DNA of 64,000 nt from Actinocatenispora comari (GTDB lineage Bacteria > Actinomycetota > Actinomycetes > Mycobacteriales > Micromonosporaceae): positions 37,060 through 101,059 of the forward strand of contig NZ_BOPO01000037.1 in the NCBI RefSeq assembly GCF_017312725.1, in the 5' to 3' direction. The notes beneath the pieces are model-generated. The model saw nothing but the letters and a program-made list of their open reading frames with translations, did no database searches and had not been told where the DNA came from. The first letter of the stretch is position 1; each line of letters opens with the position of its first letter. A program made the translations under genes and the position numbers. Below, in pieces: positions 52,028 through 60,211 of the stretch.

Positions 52028-52993
52028 ATGGACGCGCACCAGCACCAGCACGGCGGCAGCGACACCCCGGCCGGCGACAGGCAGCGGCCCGACGGCGGCC
52101 ACGCCCACAGTGGTCACGAGCACGGCGGTCACGAGCACGGCGGTCACGAGCACGGCGGTCATAAGCACGGCGGTCACGAGCACGGCGTGGGCCACGGGCA
52201 CGGGCACCATCCGTACCTGCCGGCGCACATCGACCTGACCGCGCTCGCGGTGCCCGACACCATGGCGCTGCTGCGACCGGTACTGCCCGAGCCGCCCGCG
52301 GCGATCTGCGAGGTCGGTGCCGGACTCGGCGCGCTCGCCGCCGCGCTGGCCGGCGCCGGATACCGGGTCACCGCGGTCGAACCGGATCCGGACTCGGCGG
52401 CGGCCGCGGCCGACCGCGGGCTGGACGTGGTCAACGCCGAACTGCGCGACCACCAGGCGCCCGGCCGGTACGAGGCGGTGCTGTTCACCCGCTCGCTGCA
52501 CCACATCGAGGACCTGCCCGGTGCGATCGAGCACGCGCTCGGCCTGCTCACGCCCTCCGGCGTGCTGGTACTGGAGGAGTTCGCCCGGGAGCGCGCGAAC
52601 GAGGCCGCGGCACGGTTCCTGTACGACGCGATCGATCTGCTCGCCGCGGCCGGCGTCGCCTCGACCAGCCAGGAGGACGACGAGGGACGGCCGCAGCCCA
52701 CCGACCCCTGGCAGCGCTGGCAGCACAACTTCGTACCGAGCGGGCACGAGTCGCCGGAGGAGGCCGCCCACCGGCCGCTGCACACCGGTACCGACATCGT
52801 CGCCGCGCTGCGCGCCGCCGGGCTGACCGTCACCGACGAGCCGACGATCGGGCTGTGGCGGATGGTCGCGCAGCGCCTCGCCGACACCCCGGTGGCCAAC
52901 GACGTCGCCCGGCGGGTGCGCGACACCGAGGCGCGCCGGCTCGCCGACGGCAGCCTGCCGGCGCTCGGCCGCTTCCTCGTCGCCCGCCGCTGA
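52028..52993 (+). CDS. SAM methyltransferase with His-rich repeat N-terminus
   Basis: A 321-residue protein. Residues about 25-62 are a His/Gly repeat (GHEHG units, then VGHGHGHH) suited to binding Ni, Zn or Co. The class I methyltransferase fold follows: AICEVGAGLGALAAALAGAG (SAM loop), VTAVEPDPDSAAA, FTRSLHHIEDLPGAIEHALG and GVLVLEEFARERAN. The combination is unusual. The repeat is encoded by a perfect 15-bp tandem array, so its length may vary. Methyl acceptor unknown. Confidence 0.85.
   Translation: MDAHQHQHGGSDTPAGDRQRPDGGHAHSGHEHGGHEHGGHEHGGHKHGGHEHGVGHGHGHHPYLPAHIDLTALAVPDTMALLRPVLPEPPAAICEVGAGLGALAAALAGAGYRVTAVEPDPDSAAAAADRGLDVVNAELRDHQAPGRYEAVLFTRSLHHIEDLPGAIEHALGLLTPSGVLVLEEFARERANEAAARFLYDAIDLLAAAGVASTSQEDDEGRPQPTDPWQRWQHNFVPSGHESPEEAAHRPLHTGTDIVAALRAAGLTVTDEPTIGLWRMVAQRLADTPVANDVARRVRDTEARRLADGSLPALGRFLVARR
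52112..52186. repeat. 15-bp in-frame tandem repeat coding GHEHG
   Basis: Five units of GGTCACGAGCACGGC (52112-52186). The fourth has GGTCATAAGCACGGC, which changes Glu to Lys. It encodes the His-rich repeat of the methyltransferase. Confidence 0.95.
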
Positions 52994-53033
52994 CCGCAAC
53001 GGTGTGACGCCGCGGCTCGGTCGGACACGGAAC

Positions 53034-53066
53034 GACGGGGCGCCCGCGGGAAGCGGACGCCCCGTC
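53034..53066. terminator. Bidirectional terminator
   Basis: GACGGGGCG (53034-53042) pairs with CGCCCCGTC (53058-53066) between convergent genes. Confidence 0.85.
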
Positions 53067-53080
53067 GCCGGGGGAGCGGA

Positions 53081-55000
53081 TCAGGACGCGGTGGTGAACG
53101 CCACGTCGTCGATCAGGAACGAGGTCGCCAGGTACGAGTCCTCGGTGCCGGTGAAGGAGACCTTCACCGACAGGCCGGACGCACCGGTCAGCGTGAACGA
53201 CTTCTTCACGTAACCGCCGGTGGCGTTGGCGTTCGAGTACGTCGCGACCGTGGTGGAGTTGGCCTTGACGGTCAACGTGTCGTACGGGGTCGAGCCGGAC
53301 TCCTGCGTGTCGATGTAGACGTAGAAGGAGAACGACACCGTGTCACAACCGGCCGGTACCTGGACCGTCTGGCTCACCGTGTCGGTGTGCGACGAGCCGT
53401 AGCCGTCCAGCCAGGCGTAGTAGCTGCCGGTGTGCGCGACCCCGCCGTCGGCGTTCGACGACACGACCCCGGACGAGGCCGACCACGGAGCTGCCGATCC
53501 CGTCTCGAAGCCCGGGTTGCCCAGCAGCTGGCTGCCGCAGGTGCCGCCGCCACCGCCGGTGGTGATCGCCCAGGAGAACGACGCGGTGCCGGTCTTGCCG
53601 GCGGCGTCGGTCGCGGTGGCCTTCACGGTCGAGGTACCGGCCGTGGTGGGGCTACCGGTGATCTTGCCGGAGGACGAGGCGGACAGCCCCGCCGGCAGCC
53701 CGGTCACCGACCAGGTGTACGGCGCGGTGCCGCCCGACGCGGACAGCTGCAGGCTGACCGAGTCGCCGACCTTGTTGCTCTGGTTGCCCGGGTTGGACAC
53801 CGTCACGTCACCGGGCGGCGTGGTGCCACCCGCCGCGAACGCGGCGGTGCCGTTCGGCGTACCGAGGCCGGTCGGGCCGTCCCAACCGGAGCCGGCCGAG
53901 CACATCGGCGACCCGCAGCTGCCGTTGCTGCCGCTGGTCACGTCGTTCAGGTTCGACTGGTGCGCGTACGGGTAGCTCGCCGGGTAGTCGCTCGCGCCGG
54001 GCGTGCCGGCGAGCGCGTACACCGAGGCGATGATCGGCGCGGATGCCGACGTGCCGCCGTACACGGCCCAACCGCTGCCGCCGTAGGTCTGGTAGACCGC
54101 GACGCCGGTGTTCGGGTCGGCGACCGCGGACACGTCCGCCTCGGCCCGCTTCGAGCAGCCGGTGCTGACGTTCTGCCAGCTGGCTTTCGCGTCGTAGGAC
54201 GAGCAGCCCGAACCGGCACCGCTCCACGCGGACTCGGTCCAGCCGCTACCGGACCGGGACAGCGAGGTGCCGCCCACCGCGGTCACGTACTTCGACGTGG
54301 CCGGGTACTCGGCGCCGTTGCCGTCGTCACCGGAGCTGACCGTGATGGCCACACCCGGGTGGTTGAAGTGCGAGTCGTCGGTGGTCTGACCGGACGACTC
54401 GCCGCCACCCCACGAGTTCGAGACGTACTTGGCGCCCAGCGCCACCGCCTCGTCCTCGGCCTGGTACAGGTCGGCGTCGCTCGGCGCGTCCGCCTCCACC
54501 AGGATGATGTTGGCCTTCGGCGCGACCGCGGACACCATGTCCAGGTCGAGCGAGATCTCGCCGGCCCAGCCGGAGTCCGCGGTCGGCAGCGGGCTGGTCT
54601 GGCCGTTCTGGTTGACCTTCCGGAACTGGCCGGAGGTCAGCGCCGGCAGACCGAACGCCGACCGGTAGGCGGCGAGGTCGCTGGCCGCGTTCGGGTCGTC
54701 GTACGCGTCCACGATGGCGATCGTCGCGCCGGCGCCGCCGTTGGCCGGCAGGCTGTACGCGCTCTGGAGGTCGGACGGCCCGTAGCCGGACGGCAGGTCC
54801 GGGTGGATGCCGGTGCGCTTCAACGCCATGCAGTGCATGGTGTGCGGCGCGGCCGGCGCGTCGCAGACCCGCTGGACACCGGAGGTCGTACTGCTTGCCG
54901 GTGCGGCCCAGGCGGACTGGGCGAGGCCGAGTGAGGTCAGGGCGGCAGCCGACATCGCGGCGACCGAGACGACCATGGCTCGGCGCAGGGGAACACCCAT
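53081..55000 (-). CDS. Secreted S53 (sedolisin) protease with beta domains
   Basis: A 639-residue protein starting at ATG 54998-55000. Signal peptide: VSVAAMSAAALTSLGLAQSA, cleavage near AWA-AP. The sedolisin triad is Glu148 and Asp152 (GEISLDLD) and Ser318 (YGGTSASAP), with the oxyanion Asp225 in SSGDDG. Unlike classical sedolisins there is no large pro-domain. After about residue 400 come an Ig-like/putative-binding domain (GGTAPYTWSVTGLPAGLSAS) and a C-terminal jelly-roll module (LLGNPGFETGSAAPWSASSG). It probably degrades proteins outside the cell. The in-frame extension to 55195 lacks signal features and is not used. Confidence 0.92.
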   Translation of the reverse strand: MGVPLRRAMVVSVAAMSAAALTSLGLAQSAWAAPASSTTSGVQRVCDAPAAPHTMHCMALKRTGIHPDLPSGYGPSDLQSAYSLPANGGAGATIAIVDAYDDPNAASDLAAYRSAFGLPALTSGQFRKVNQNGQTSPLPTADSGWAGEISLDLDMVSAVAPKANIILVEADAPSDADLYQAEDEAVALGAKYVSNSWGGGESSGQTTDDSHFNHPGVAITVSSGDDGNGAEYPATSKYVTAVGGTSLSRSGSGWTESAWSGAGSGCSSYDAKASWQNVSTGCSKRAEADVSAVADPNTGVAVYQTYGGSGWAVYGGTSASAPIIASVYALAGTPGASDYPASYPYAHQSNLNDVTSGSNGSCGSPMCSAGSGWDGPTGLGTPNGTAAFAAGGTTPPGDVTVSNPGNQSNKVGDSVSLQLSASGGTAPYTWSVTGLPAGLSASSSGKITGSPTTAGTSTVKATATDAAGKTGTASFSWAITTGGGGGTCGSQLLGNPGFETGSAAPWSASSGVVSSNADGGVAHTGSYYAWLDGYGSSHTDTVSQTVQVPAGCDTVSFSFYVYIDTQESGSTPYDTLTVKANSTTVATYSNANATGGYVKKSFTLTGASGLSVKVSFTGTEDSYLATSFLIDDVAFTTAS

Positions 55001-55024
55001 GGTGCTTCCTCTCGCTGGGGCAGG

Positions 55025-55135
55025 CCGATGCCGAACGGCATCGGCGAGGTTGCCGGTGCCGTCGACGGCGCCGGCGTGGGGAGTGCCGGCGCCTCGGACG
55101 AGGCCCCGGCGACCGGTGCGGAGGGACGCACCGGT
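55025..55135 (-). promoter_or_regulatory. 5' leader of protease gene with two perfect hairpins
   Basis: Nine-base arms 55025-55033/55036-55044 (CCGATGCCG) and 55112-55120/55127-55135 (ACCGGTGCG) are perfectly paired. They lie in the leader, whose length suggests post-transcriptional control or mRNA stabilisation. The rest of 55001-55327 holds no gene. Confidence 0.55.
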
Positions 55136-55327
55136 TGATAGGGGTGAAACCTCCTCAATCCCAGATGGTCGGGAAGGATCGAGCTTGACACCCATAAGGC
55201 GCCATTAAGGATGTACACGAAAACAACCCCGCGCGATAGGGGTAATTTCGTCGGTTCACCCGACCTGCATGGCGTAATTACGGTTCGCGGCGGGAACCCG
55301 CCAGATCGGACCGGTTCGAGCGGTTCG

Positions 55328-56122
55328 TCAGCTCGGCCGGTACCAGGTCGTCGGATCGGTCGGGACGATCAACGGGTACTCGCCGGCCGGGCCGGCGTAG
55401 CGGTGCCCGTGCGGGTACGGCCACGGGTTCGGGGTGCAGCCGTGCAGCCCCAGCGTCTGCTGCTCCATCGTCGGCGCCGGCTTCCCCTTGCCCGGACACA
55501 GCTCGTGCCCGTGGCCGAGCCGGTGCCCCACCTCGTGGCTGAGCGCGTAGTCCCGGTACGCGGTCAGGTCGTGGTAGTAGGGCACGCCGTGCAGCCAGCG
55601 GGACACGTTGATCACCACCGCGTCGCCGTTGCGGCACGACGTGTACCGGTCGTTGACCGCGCCGCACAGCACGTCCCGGGTCGCCGGTGTCGCCAGGTAG
55701 ATCACGAAGTCGTGCGGCTGGCCCGGGCCGACCCGACGCAGCCGCCAGTCGCCGCCGGCGGTCCAGCCCTGCGGATCACCCAGGATGTCGACCACCTGAT
55801 CGGCGAACCCGGACACGGACAGGTGGTCGATGCCGTGCTCCACCGCGACCTGGAAGCGCAGCAGGGTCCCGCTGCGCCCCAGCGTCGCGCTGTGCCCCGG
55901 CGCGATCGCGTACGAACCGGTGCCGCGCAGCGGGTAGCTGACCGGACTGGGCGACGGGCTCGGCGACGGGGTGGGGGAATGCGTGGCCGGGCTCGTCGCC
56001 GGCCGCGACGGGCGCCGCGAGTGGTCACCGGTGGCCGAGTTGGCGGTCCGGTCGCAGCCGGCGGGCAGCGCGATCGCCGCCACGGCAAGCAATCCGGTCA
56101 GCAGAACCCGCACGGTACGCAC
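55328..56122 (-). CDS. DUF3152 lipoprotein, metzincin-like
   Basis: A 264-residue protein starting at GTG. The lipobox is LPAGC, with Cys at 23. A Pro/Ser/Thr linker (about 38-60) leads to the DUF3152 domain: HDFVIYLATPATRDVLC, SCRNGDAVVINVSRWLHGVP, and SHEVGHRLGHGHELCPG, which contains HExxHxxGxxH, the zinc site of metzincin proteases. It is anchored outside the membrane. Substrate unknown; the domain is widespread in actinobacteria. Confidence 0.92.
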   Translation of the reverse strand: MRTVRVLLTGLLAVAAIALPAGCDRTANSATGDHSRRPSRPATSPATHSPTPSPSPSPSPVSYPLRGTGSYAIAPGHSATLGRSGTLLRFQVAVEHGIDHLSVSGFADQVVDILGDPQGWTAGGDWRLRRVGPGQPHDFVIYLATPATRDVLCGAVNDRYTSCRNGDAVVINVSRWLHGVPYYHDLTAYRDYALSHEVGHRLGHGHELCPGKGKPAPTMEQQTLGLHGCTPNPWPYPHGHRYAGPAGEYPLIVPTDPTTWYRPS

Positions 56123-56227
56123 CGGCCCAGGCTACGGCACCCCGCCGCGCTCCGTTGATCACGGTGCGGTGTTTGCCCGACGATCGTTGCCGCCGCACGC
56201 CGCCTCCCGATCGGCGGGCCAGGGTGG

Positions 56228-57214
56228 TCAGGCGGCCGGCAGGGTGACCCGGATGAGGCAGCCGACGCCGCCGCCGACCACCCGGATCGTGCCCCCGTGC
56301 AGGTCGACGGCCCACCGTGCGATCGCCAGCCCCAGCCCGGTACCGCCGACCCGGTCGCGGAACGGCTCGCCGCGGGTGAACCGCTCGAACACCCGCTCCC
56401 GGTCCTCCGAGCGGATGCCCGGCCCCTCGTCCTGCACCTCCAGCACCACCTCGTGGTCGTGCCGGCGGGCCCGCAGGCTGACCAGTCCGTTCGGCGGGCT
56501 GTGCCGGCAGGCGTTCTCGACCAGGTTGGCGAGCACCTGGTGCAGCCGCTGCGGATCGGCGTGCATCGTCAGTTCGGGCGGCGTCACGTCGACGGCGAAC
56601 CGCACCGCCTGGCCGGCCACCGAGGTCTGCGCCACCACCTCGGCGAGGAGGTCCTCGGCCGTCACCTGCTCGCGGCGCAGCGGTACCACCCCGGCGTCCA
56701 GCCGGGACATGTCCAGCAGCTCGGAGACCAGCCGGCCGAGCCGCTCGGTCTGCGCCAGCGCGGTCTTCAGCTCGGACGGTTCGCTCACCCCGTCCACCAC
56801 GTTCTCCAGCACCGCCTGCAACGCCGAGATCGGGGTACGCAGCTCGTGCGAGACGTTCGCGATCAGCTCGCGCCGCTGCCGGTCGGCCACCGCGAGATCC
56901 TCGGCCATCTGGTTGAACGCCCGGCCCAGCTGGCCCACCTCGTCCGACGAGGTCGCCCGTACCCGCCGGGTGTAGTCGCCGCGCGCCATCGCCTCGGCGG
57001 CCGCGGTCATGTCGCGCAGCGGCGAGGTCATCCCATGCGCCAGGATCTGCGTCACCGTCAGGGCCACGGCGACCGCGAGCACGGCGAGCAGCATGCCGAG
57101 CCCGTTGGTACCGATGCCGAGCCAGAACACCCCGGAGGCGGCGCAGATCGCGGCGGTGACCAGGACCCCGATCTTCAGCTTGATCGAGCCGATCCGGTCC
57201 AGCGGGCGGATCAC
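56228..57214 (-). CDS. Sensor histidine kinase
   Basis: A 328-residue protein whose GTG overlaps the regulator stop (GTGA). It has two membrane helices (LKIGVLVTAAICAASGVFWL; LGMLLAVLAVAVALTVTQIL) with almost no periplasmic loop, then HAMP (SPLRDMTAAAEAMARGDYTR), HisKA with the phosphorylated His in NVSHELRTPIS, and HATPase (LVENACRHSP, DEGPGIR, GGTGLGLAIA). The tiny sensor loop suggests it senses a membrane signal or an associated membrane protein. Partner is the adjacent regulator. Confidence 0.95.
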   Translation of the reverse strand: MIRPLDRIGSIKLKIGVLVTAAICAASGVFWLGIGTNGLGMLLAVLAVAVALTVTQILAHGMTSPLRDMTAAAEAMARGDYTRRVRATSSDEVGQLGRAFNQMAEDLAVADRQRRELIANVSHELRTPISALQAVLENVVDGVSEPSELKTALAQTERLGRLVSELLDMSRLDAGVVPLRREQVTAEDLLAEVVAQTSVAGQAVRFAVDVTPPELTMHADPQRLHQVLANLVENACRHSPPNGLVSLRARRHDHEVVLEVQDEGPGIRSEDRERVFERFTRGEPFRDRVGGTGLGLAIARWAVDLHGGTIRVVGGGVGCLIRVTLPAA

Positions 57215-57888
57215 GGCGCCGGCTCCAGCGCGTAGCCGACCCCGTGCACGGTACGGATCAGGCCCGGCCCGAGCTTGCGACGCAGCGCCTTGACGTGGCT
57301 GTCCACCGTGCGGGTGCCGGAGCCGTTGGCCCAACCCCAGACCTCTTCCAGCAACTGCTCGCGGCGCAACACCGCGCGGGGCCGCTCGGCCAGCCGGGTG
57401 AGCAGGTCGAACTCGGTCGGCGTCAGGTGCACCTCCGCGCCCGACCGGGTCACCCGCCGCTGCGCCTTGTTGATCGCCAGCTCGCCCACGGTGAGGATCT
57501 CGTCGCTGGTCTGCGCCGCCCGGTCCACCCGGCGCAGCAGCGCCTGCACCCGTGCGCACAGCACCCGCATACTGAACGGCTTGGTCAGGTAGTCGTCCGC
57601 GCCGACGCCGAGCCCGACCAGGTGGTCGGTCTCCGAGTCGCGCGCGGTGAGCATCAGCACCGGTACCGGCCGGTCGGCCTGGACCCGCCGGCACACCTCC
57701 AGCCCGTCGAAACCGGGCAGCATCACGTCGAGCACGATCGCGTCGGGCGGGCGCCGCCGGGCCGCGTCCACCGCGCCGGGCCCGTCGCCGGCGAGCTCCA
57801 CCTCGTACCCCTCGGCGCGCAGCCTGGCGCCGACGGACTCGGCGATCGTCGGCTCGTCCTCGACGACCAGGACCCGTCGCTGCTTCAT
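57211..57888 (-). CDS. OmpR-family response regulator
   Basis: A 225-residue protein starting at ATG. The receiver domain has acidic residues VVEDEP, phospho-Asp54 in IVLDVMLPG and Lys in DYLTKPF. The C-terminal winged helix shows LTPTEFDLLTRLAERPRAVL and the recognition end RTVDSHVKALRRKLGPGLIR. It is co-transcribed with the kinase. The nearby Cys-rich peptide and DUF5134 operon is a possible target, by position only. Confidence 0.95.
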   Translation of the reverse strand: MKQRRVLVVEDEPTIAESVGARLRAEGYEVELAGDGPGAVDAARRRPPDAIVLDVMLPGFDGLEVCRRVQADRPVPVLMLTARDSETDHLVGLGVGADDYLTKPFSMRVLCARVQALLRRVDRAAQTSDEILTVGELAINKAQRRVTRSGAEVHLTPTEFDLLTRLAERPRAVLRREQLLEEVWGWANGSGTRTVDSHVKALRRKLGPGLIRTVHGVGYALEPAP

Positions 57889-58022
57889 GATTGGGCAATC
57901 TATGCCGCCCGCGTGGTGGTCCGCGATGCGCGCGGTGAAGATGTTGTGCCCGCCGCAGTGCGTGGACCCGTACCGGTGGCCGCGCGGCCGGGCGGCCCCG
58001 CCGGCAGTACCGGCTCGGATGC

Positions 58023-58643
58023 TCAGGCCCGCAGCATGGGGTAGAGCATGGCCAGCATCAGCAGGCTCATCAGTACGTGGCAGGCGGCGGTGGCGCGCGG
58101 CGCCGGTGCGGTACCGGGCAGCATCGGGGCGGCCAGCCGGGTGGCGCCGAGCGCGGTGAGGACCGCGGAGCCGGCGACGAAGCCGATCAGCACCAGATCG
58201 GCGCCCACCAGCAGCGGGGCGGGCACGGTGCCGGTCCCGGACATCGACATTCCTGGCATCGCCGTACCGGCATCGACCTGCGGTAACGCCAGCAGGTAGG
58301 CCATCGCGAGGGTCGCGCCGACGTGGTGCAGCCGGTGCGCGGCGTGGCCCCCGGCGGTACCGGTGGGAGCACGAGCCGGCCGGGACCCGGGGTGGTGCGG
58401 CCAGCCGTGCCGGACCAGCACCAGCGTCGACCAGGTGGAGCCGGCGGCGAGCAGGGCCGGTGCGCACCACCGCGGTACCGCGGTGCCCGCCGCCATCGCC
58501 GCCATCGCCGCGGCCATTCCGATCCGGGCCACCTCGACGTCGCGGCCGGCGCGATCGCCGCGCAGCAGCCGGAGCACCCCGACGGCGACCAGCGCCGCGG
58601 CGGCCGACCCGGTCGACCAGGCCGGCACGCCGGCGTCGGTCAC
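58023..58643 (-). CDS. DUF5134 membrane protein
   Basis: A 206-residue protein whose GTG (58641-58643) overlaps the stop of the Cys-rich gene. About five membrane helices; the segments AAHRLHHVGATLAMAYLLAL and PRATAACHVLMSLLMLAMLY carry conserved His residues. MPGMSMSGTG (with three Met) is a Met-rich loop like those in copper proteins. DUF5134 is common in actinobacteria. Metal handling is inferred from the Met and His residues and the Cys-rich partner. Confidence 0.85.
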   Translation of the reverse strand: MTDAGVPAWSTGSAAAALVAVGVLRLLRGDRAGRDVEVARIGMAAAMAAMAAGTAVPRWCAPALLAAGSTWSTLVLVRHGWPHHPGSRPARAPTGTAGGHAAHRLHHVGATLAMAYLLALPQVDAGTAMPGMSMSGTGTVPAPLLVGADLVLIGFVAGSAVLTALGATRLAAPMLPGTAPAPRATAACHVLMSLLMLAMLYPMLRA

Positions 58644-58822
58644 CGACAGTGCCCGCCGCACTGGCACGGGCCGCCCGACTGGCAGCCGCAACCGCAGCCG
58701 GAGCCGCAGCCGCACCGCGCCGCGGCGAGCGGTTCGGCCAGCCCGACCCGCGGGTGGGCGGGTCGGACCGGGGCGGTGTCGGGGTGCACGCTGGTGGGGT
58801 GCGCAATCGGGTGTTCGGACAT
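58640..58822 (-). CDS. 60-residue Cys-rich mini-protein
   Basis: ATG 58820-58822 preceded by GGGAGG. The first 34 residues are His/Pro-rich (EHPIAHPTSVHPDTAPVRP). The last 26 hold eight Cys in C-G-C, S-G-C-G-C-G-C and P-C-Q-C-G-G-H-C patterns, as in metallothioneins. Mycobacterial MymT is a small copper metallothionein of similar size, but I see no direct relationship. It overlaps the DUF5134 start, so the two are made together. Metal buffering, probably Cu(I) or Zn, is the best guess. Confidence 0.75.
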   Translation of the reverse strand: MSEHPIAHPTSVHPDTAPVRPAHPRVGLAEPLAAARCGCGSGCGCGCQSGGPCQCGGHCR

Positions 58823-58965
58823 CGGAGCCTCCCGGTGACGGTGGTCGCGGACCCCCACATCATGATCCGGGAAATCGGACGAATCGCCGACGATTGGTGC
58901 CGTCTAGTGACAGATCACGGACACTGTGTTATCGCTGGTTGCGCTAGCCGTCGGGTGGTGTGCTG

Positions 58966-59718
58966 ATGTGCACGGTGCTGGTCAGCCTGCGCCCGGCCGC
59001 GGACTGGCCGGTGCTGGTGCTCGCCGTCCGGGACGAGATGCTCGGCCGGCCGTGGCGGCCGCCGGCGCGACACTGGCCGGACCGCCCCGGGCTGCTCGGT
59101 GGCCTGGACGAGCAGGCCGGCGGCACCTGGCTCGCGGTCGACCCGGCCGCGGGCCGGATCGCGTGCGTGCTCAACGCCGCCGGCCGGCCCGCCGAACCGG
59201 CCGGGCGCCGGTCCCGCGGTGAGCTGCCGCTGGCGGCCGCCGCCGGCGAGGCCGCGCCGGCCGGTTTCAACGGGTACGACCCGTGTCACCTGCTGGTGCT
59301 CGACGGTGGCGGGCTGTGCGTGACGACCTGGAACGGTCGGCAGCCGCACCGGTACCGGTTGACGGACGGCGACCACCTGTTCGTCAACCAGGGCCGCTGG
59401 CTCGGGCCGGCGGACCGGCGGTCGCCGCGCGCGGCGCACTTCGGGCCCCGGTTCGCGGCGGTGGCCCGTCCCGAACCCGCGCTGGGGAAGCCGGTCCCGG
59501 ACGCCTGGGCACCGTGGCTGGCGTTGCTCGACGGCCCGGACGTACCGGCGCCGACCGATCCGCGCGCGTTGATCGCCCGCTCCGTCCAGGACGACGGCTC
59601 CGTCTGGGGCACCAGCTCGGTCACCCTGCTCGGGTTGTCCGCCACCGGCGAACTGCGCTACGACTTCCGTCCCGGCGCCGCCGCCACGGCGGGTTGGCGG
59701 CCGATCGGAGCCGGCTGA
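58966..59718 (+). CDS. NRDE-family (TANGO2-like) protein
   Basis: A 250-residue protein from ATG 58966, which puts Cys at position 2 (MCTVLVSL), the Ntn-type nucleophile of the NRDE family. Other blocks are VLVLAVRDEMLGRPW (the NRDE position, here VRDE), GGTWLAVDPAAGRIACVLN, HLLVLDGGGLCVTTWN and WGTSSVTLLGLSATGELRYD. Eukaryotic TANGO2 proteins are linked to heme and lipid metabolism. The bacterial role is unknown. Confidence 0.9.
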   Translation: MCTVLVSLRPAADWPVLVLAVRDEMLGRPWRPPARHWPDRPGLLGGLDEQAGGTWLAVDPAAGRIACVLNAAGRPAEPAGRRSRGELPLAAAAGEAAPAGFNGYDPCHLLVLDGGGLCVTTWNGRQPHRYRLTDGDHLFVNQGRWLGPADRRSPRAAHFGPRFAAVARPEPALGKPVPDAWAPWLALLDGPDVPAPTDPRALIARSVQDDGSVWGTSSVTLLGLSATGELRYDFRPGAAATAGWRPIGAG

Positions 59719-59720
59719 GC

Positions 59721-59906
59721 TCACCGCCTCGGTCTCGGCCGTCGTCTCGGCGCCGGCGGTGCCCCGAGCGTCGGCCGCCGCTTGCGCTGCCGCCGCTGCA
59801 GAACCGCGGAGAGTACGACGAGTCCGAACGCGACCGCGATCGTGCACAGCGCCGGGATCCACGCGGCGCTCGCGCTGGGCGGGGGAGCGGCGAGCGGGAC
59901 GGTCAT
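59721..59906 (-). CDS. Small basic membrane protein
   Basis: A possible 61-residue protein starting at ATG 59904-59906. One membrane helix (AAWIPALCTIAVAFGLVVLS) is followed by a very basic tail (QRRQRKRR, then RRRPRPRR). It starts two bases after the convergent NRDE stop. No family. Confidence 0.5.
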   Translation of the reverse strand: MTVPLAAPPPSASAAWIPALCTIAVAFGLVVLSAVLQRRQRKRRPTLGAPPAPRRRPRPRR

Positions 59907-60211
59907 GCCGGACACCGTAGCGGCGGAGCGCCACGCTGCCGCGACTGTCGCGCCCCGGCAAGAACCGACCGGCGATGATCGGCACTGTGGCGCCGCGCGG
60001 CACACCCCCCAGTTGCCGCGCGACGCCACCGCCGCCCGCACCGAGCGTCCCGGCGCGGAGTTGCCCGTTTCCGTGCGGCGGTAACGGACTCGCTCAGTGA
60101 ACGCCGATTCGGTGGTCCACGTCACGACCCATGATCAACAATCACTCTCCGGTGTTAACATACGAACACGCAACGTAGTCACCGTGATGTCGCCCTCGGC
60201 GCGGTCGACGG
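59907..60211. other. Intergenic, A+T-richer patch with inverted repeat
   Basis: No gene is supported. Around 60130-60180 the sequence is much richer in A+T than its surroundings, and GTGTT and AACAC flank AACATACG. It follows trpS on the minus strand and could hold a promoter for the small membrane protein or a protein-binding site. Confidence 0.4.

Noticed and set aside
55001..55195. N-terminal extension of the sedolisin protein
   Set aside because: A normal signal peptide starts at 55000 with its own ribosome site; the extension would bury it and contains hairpin-forming sequence.
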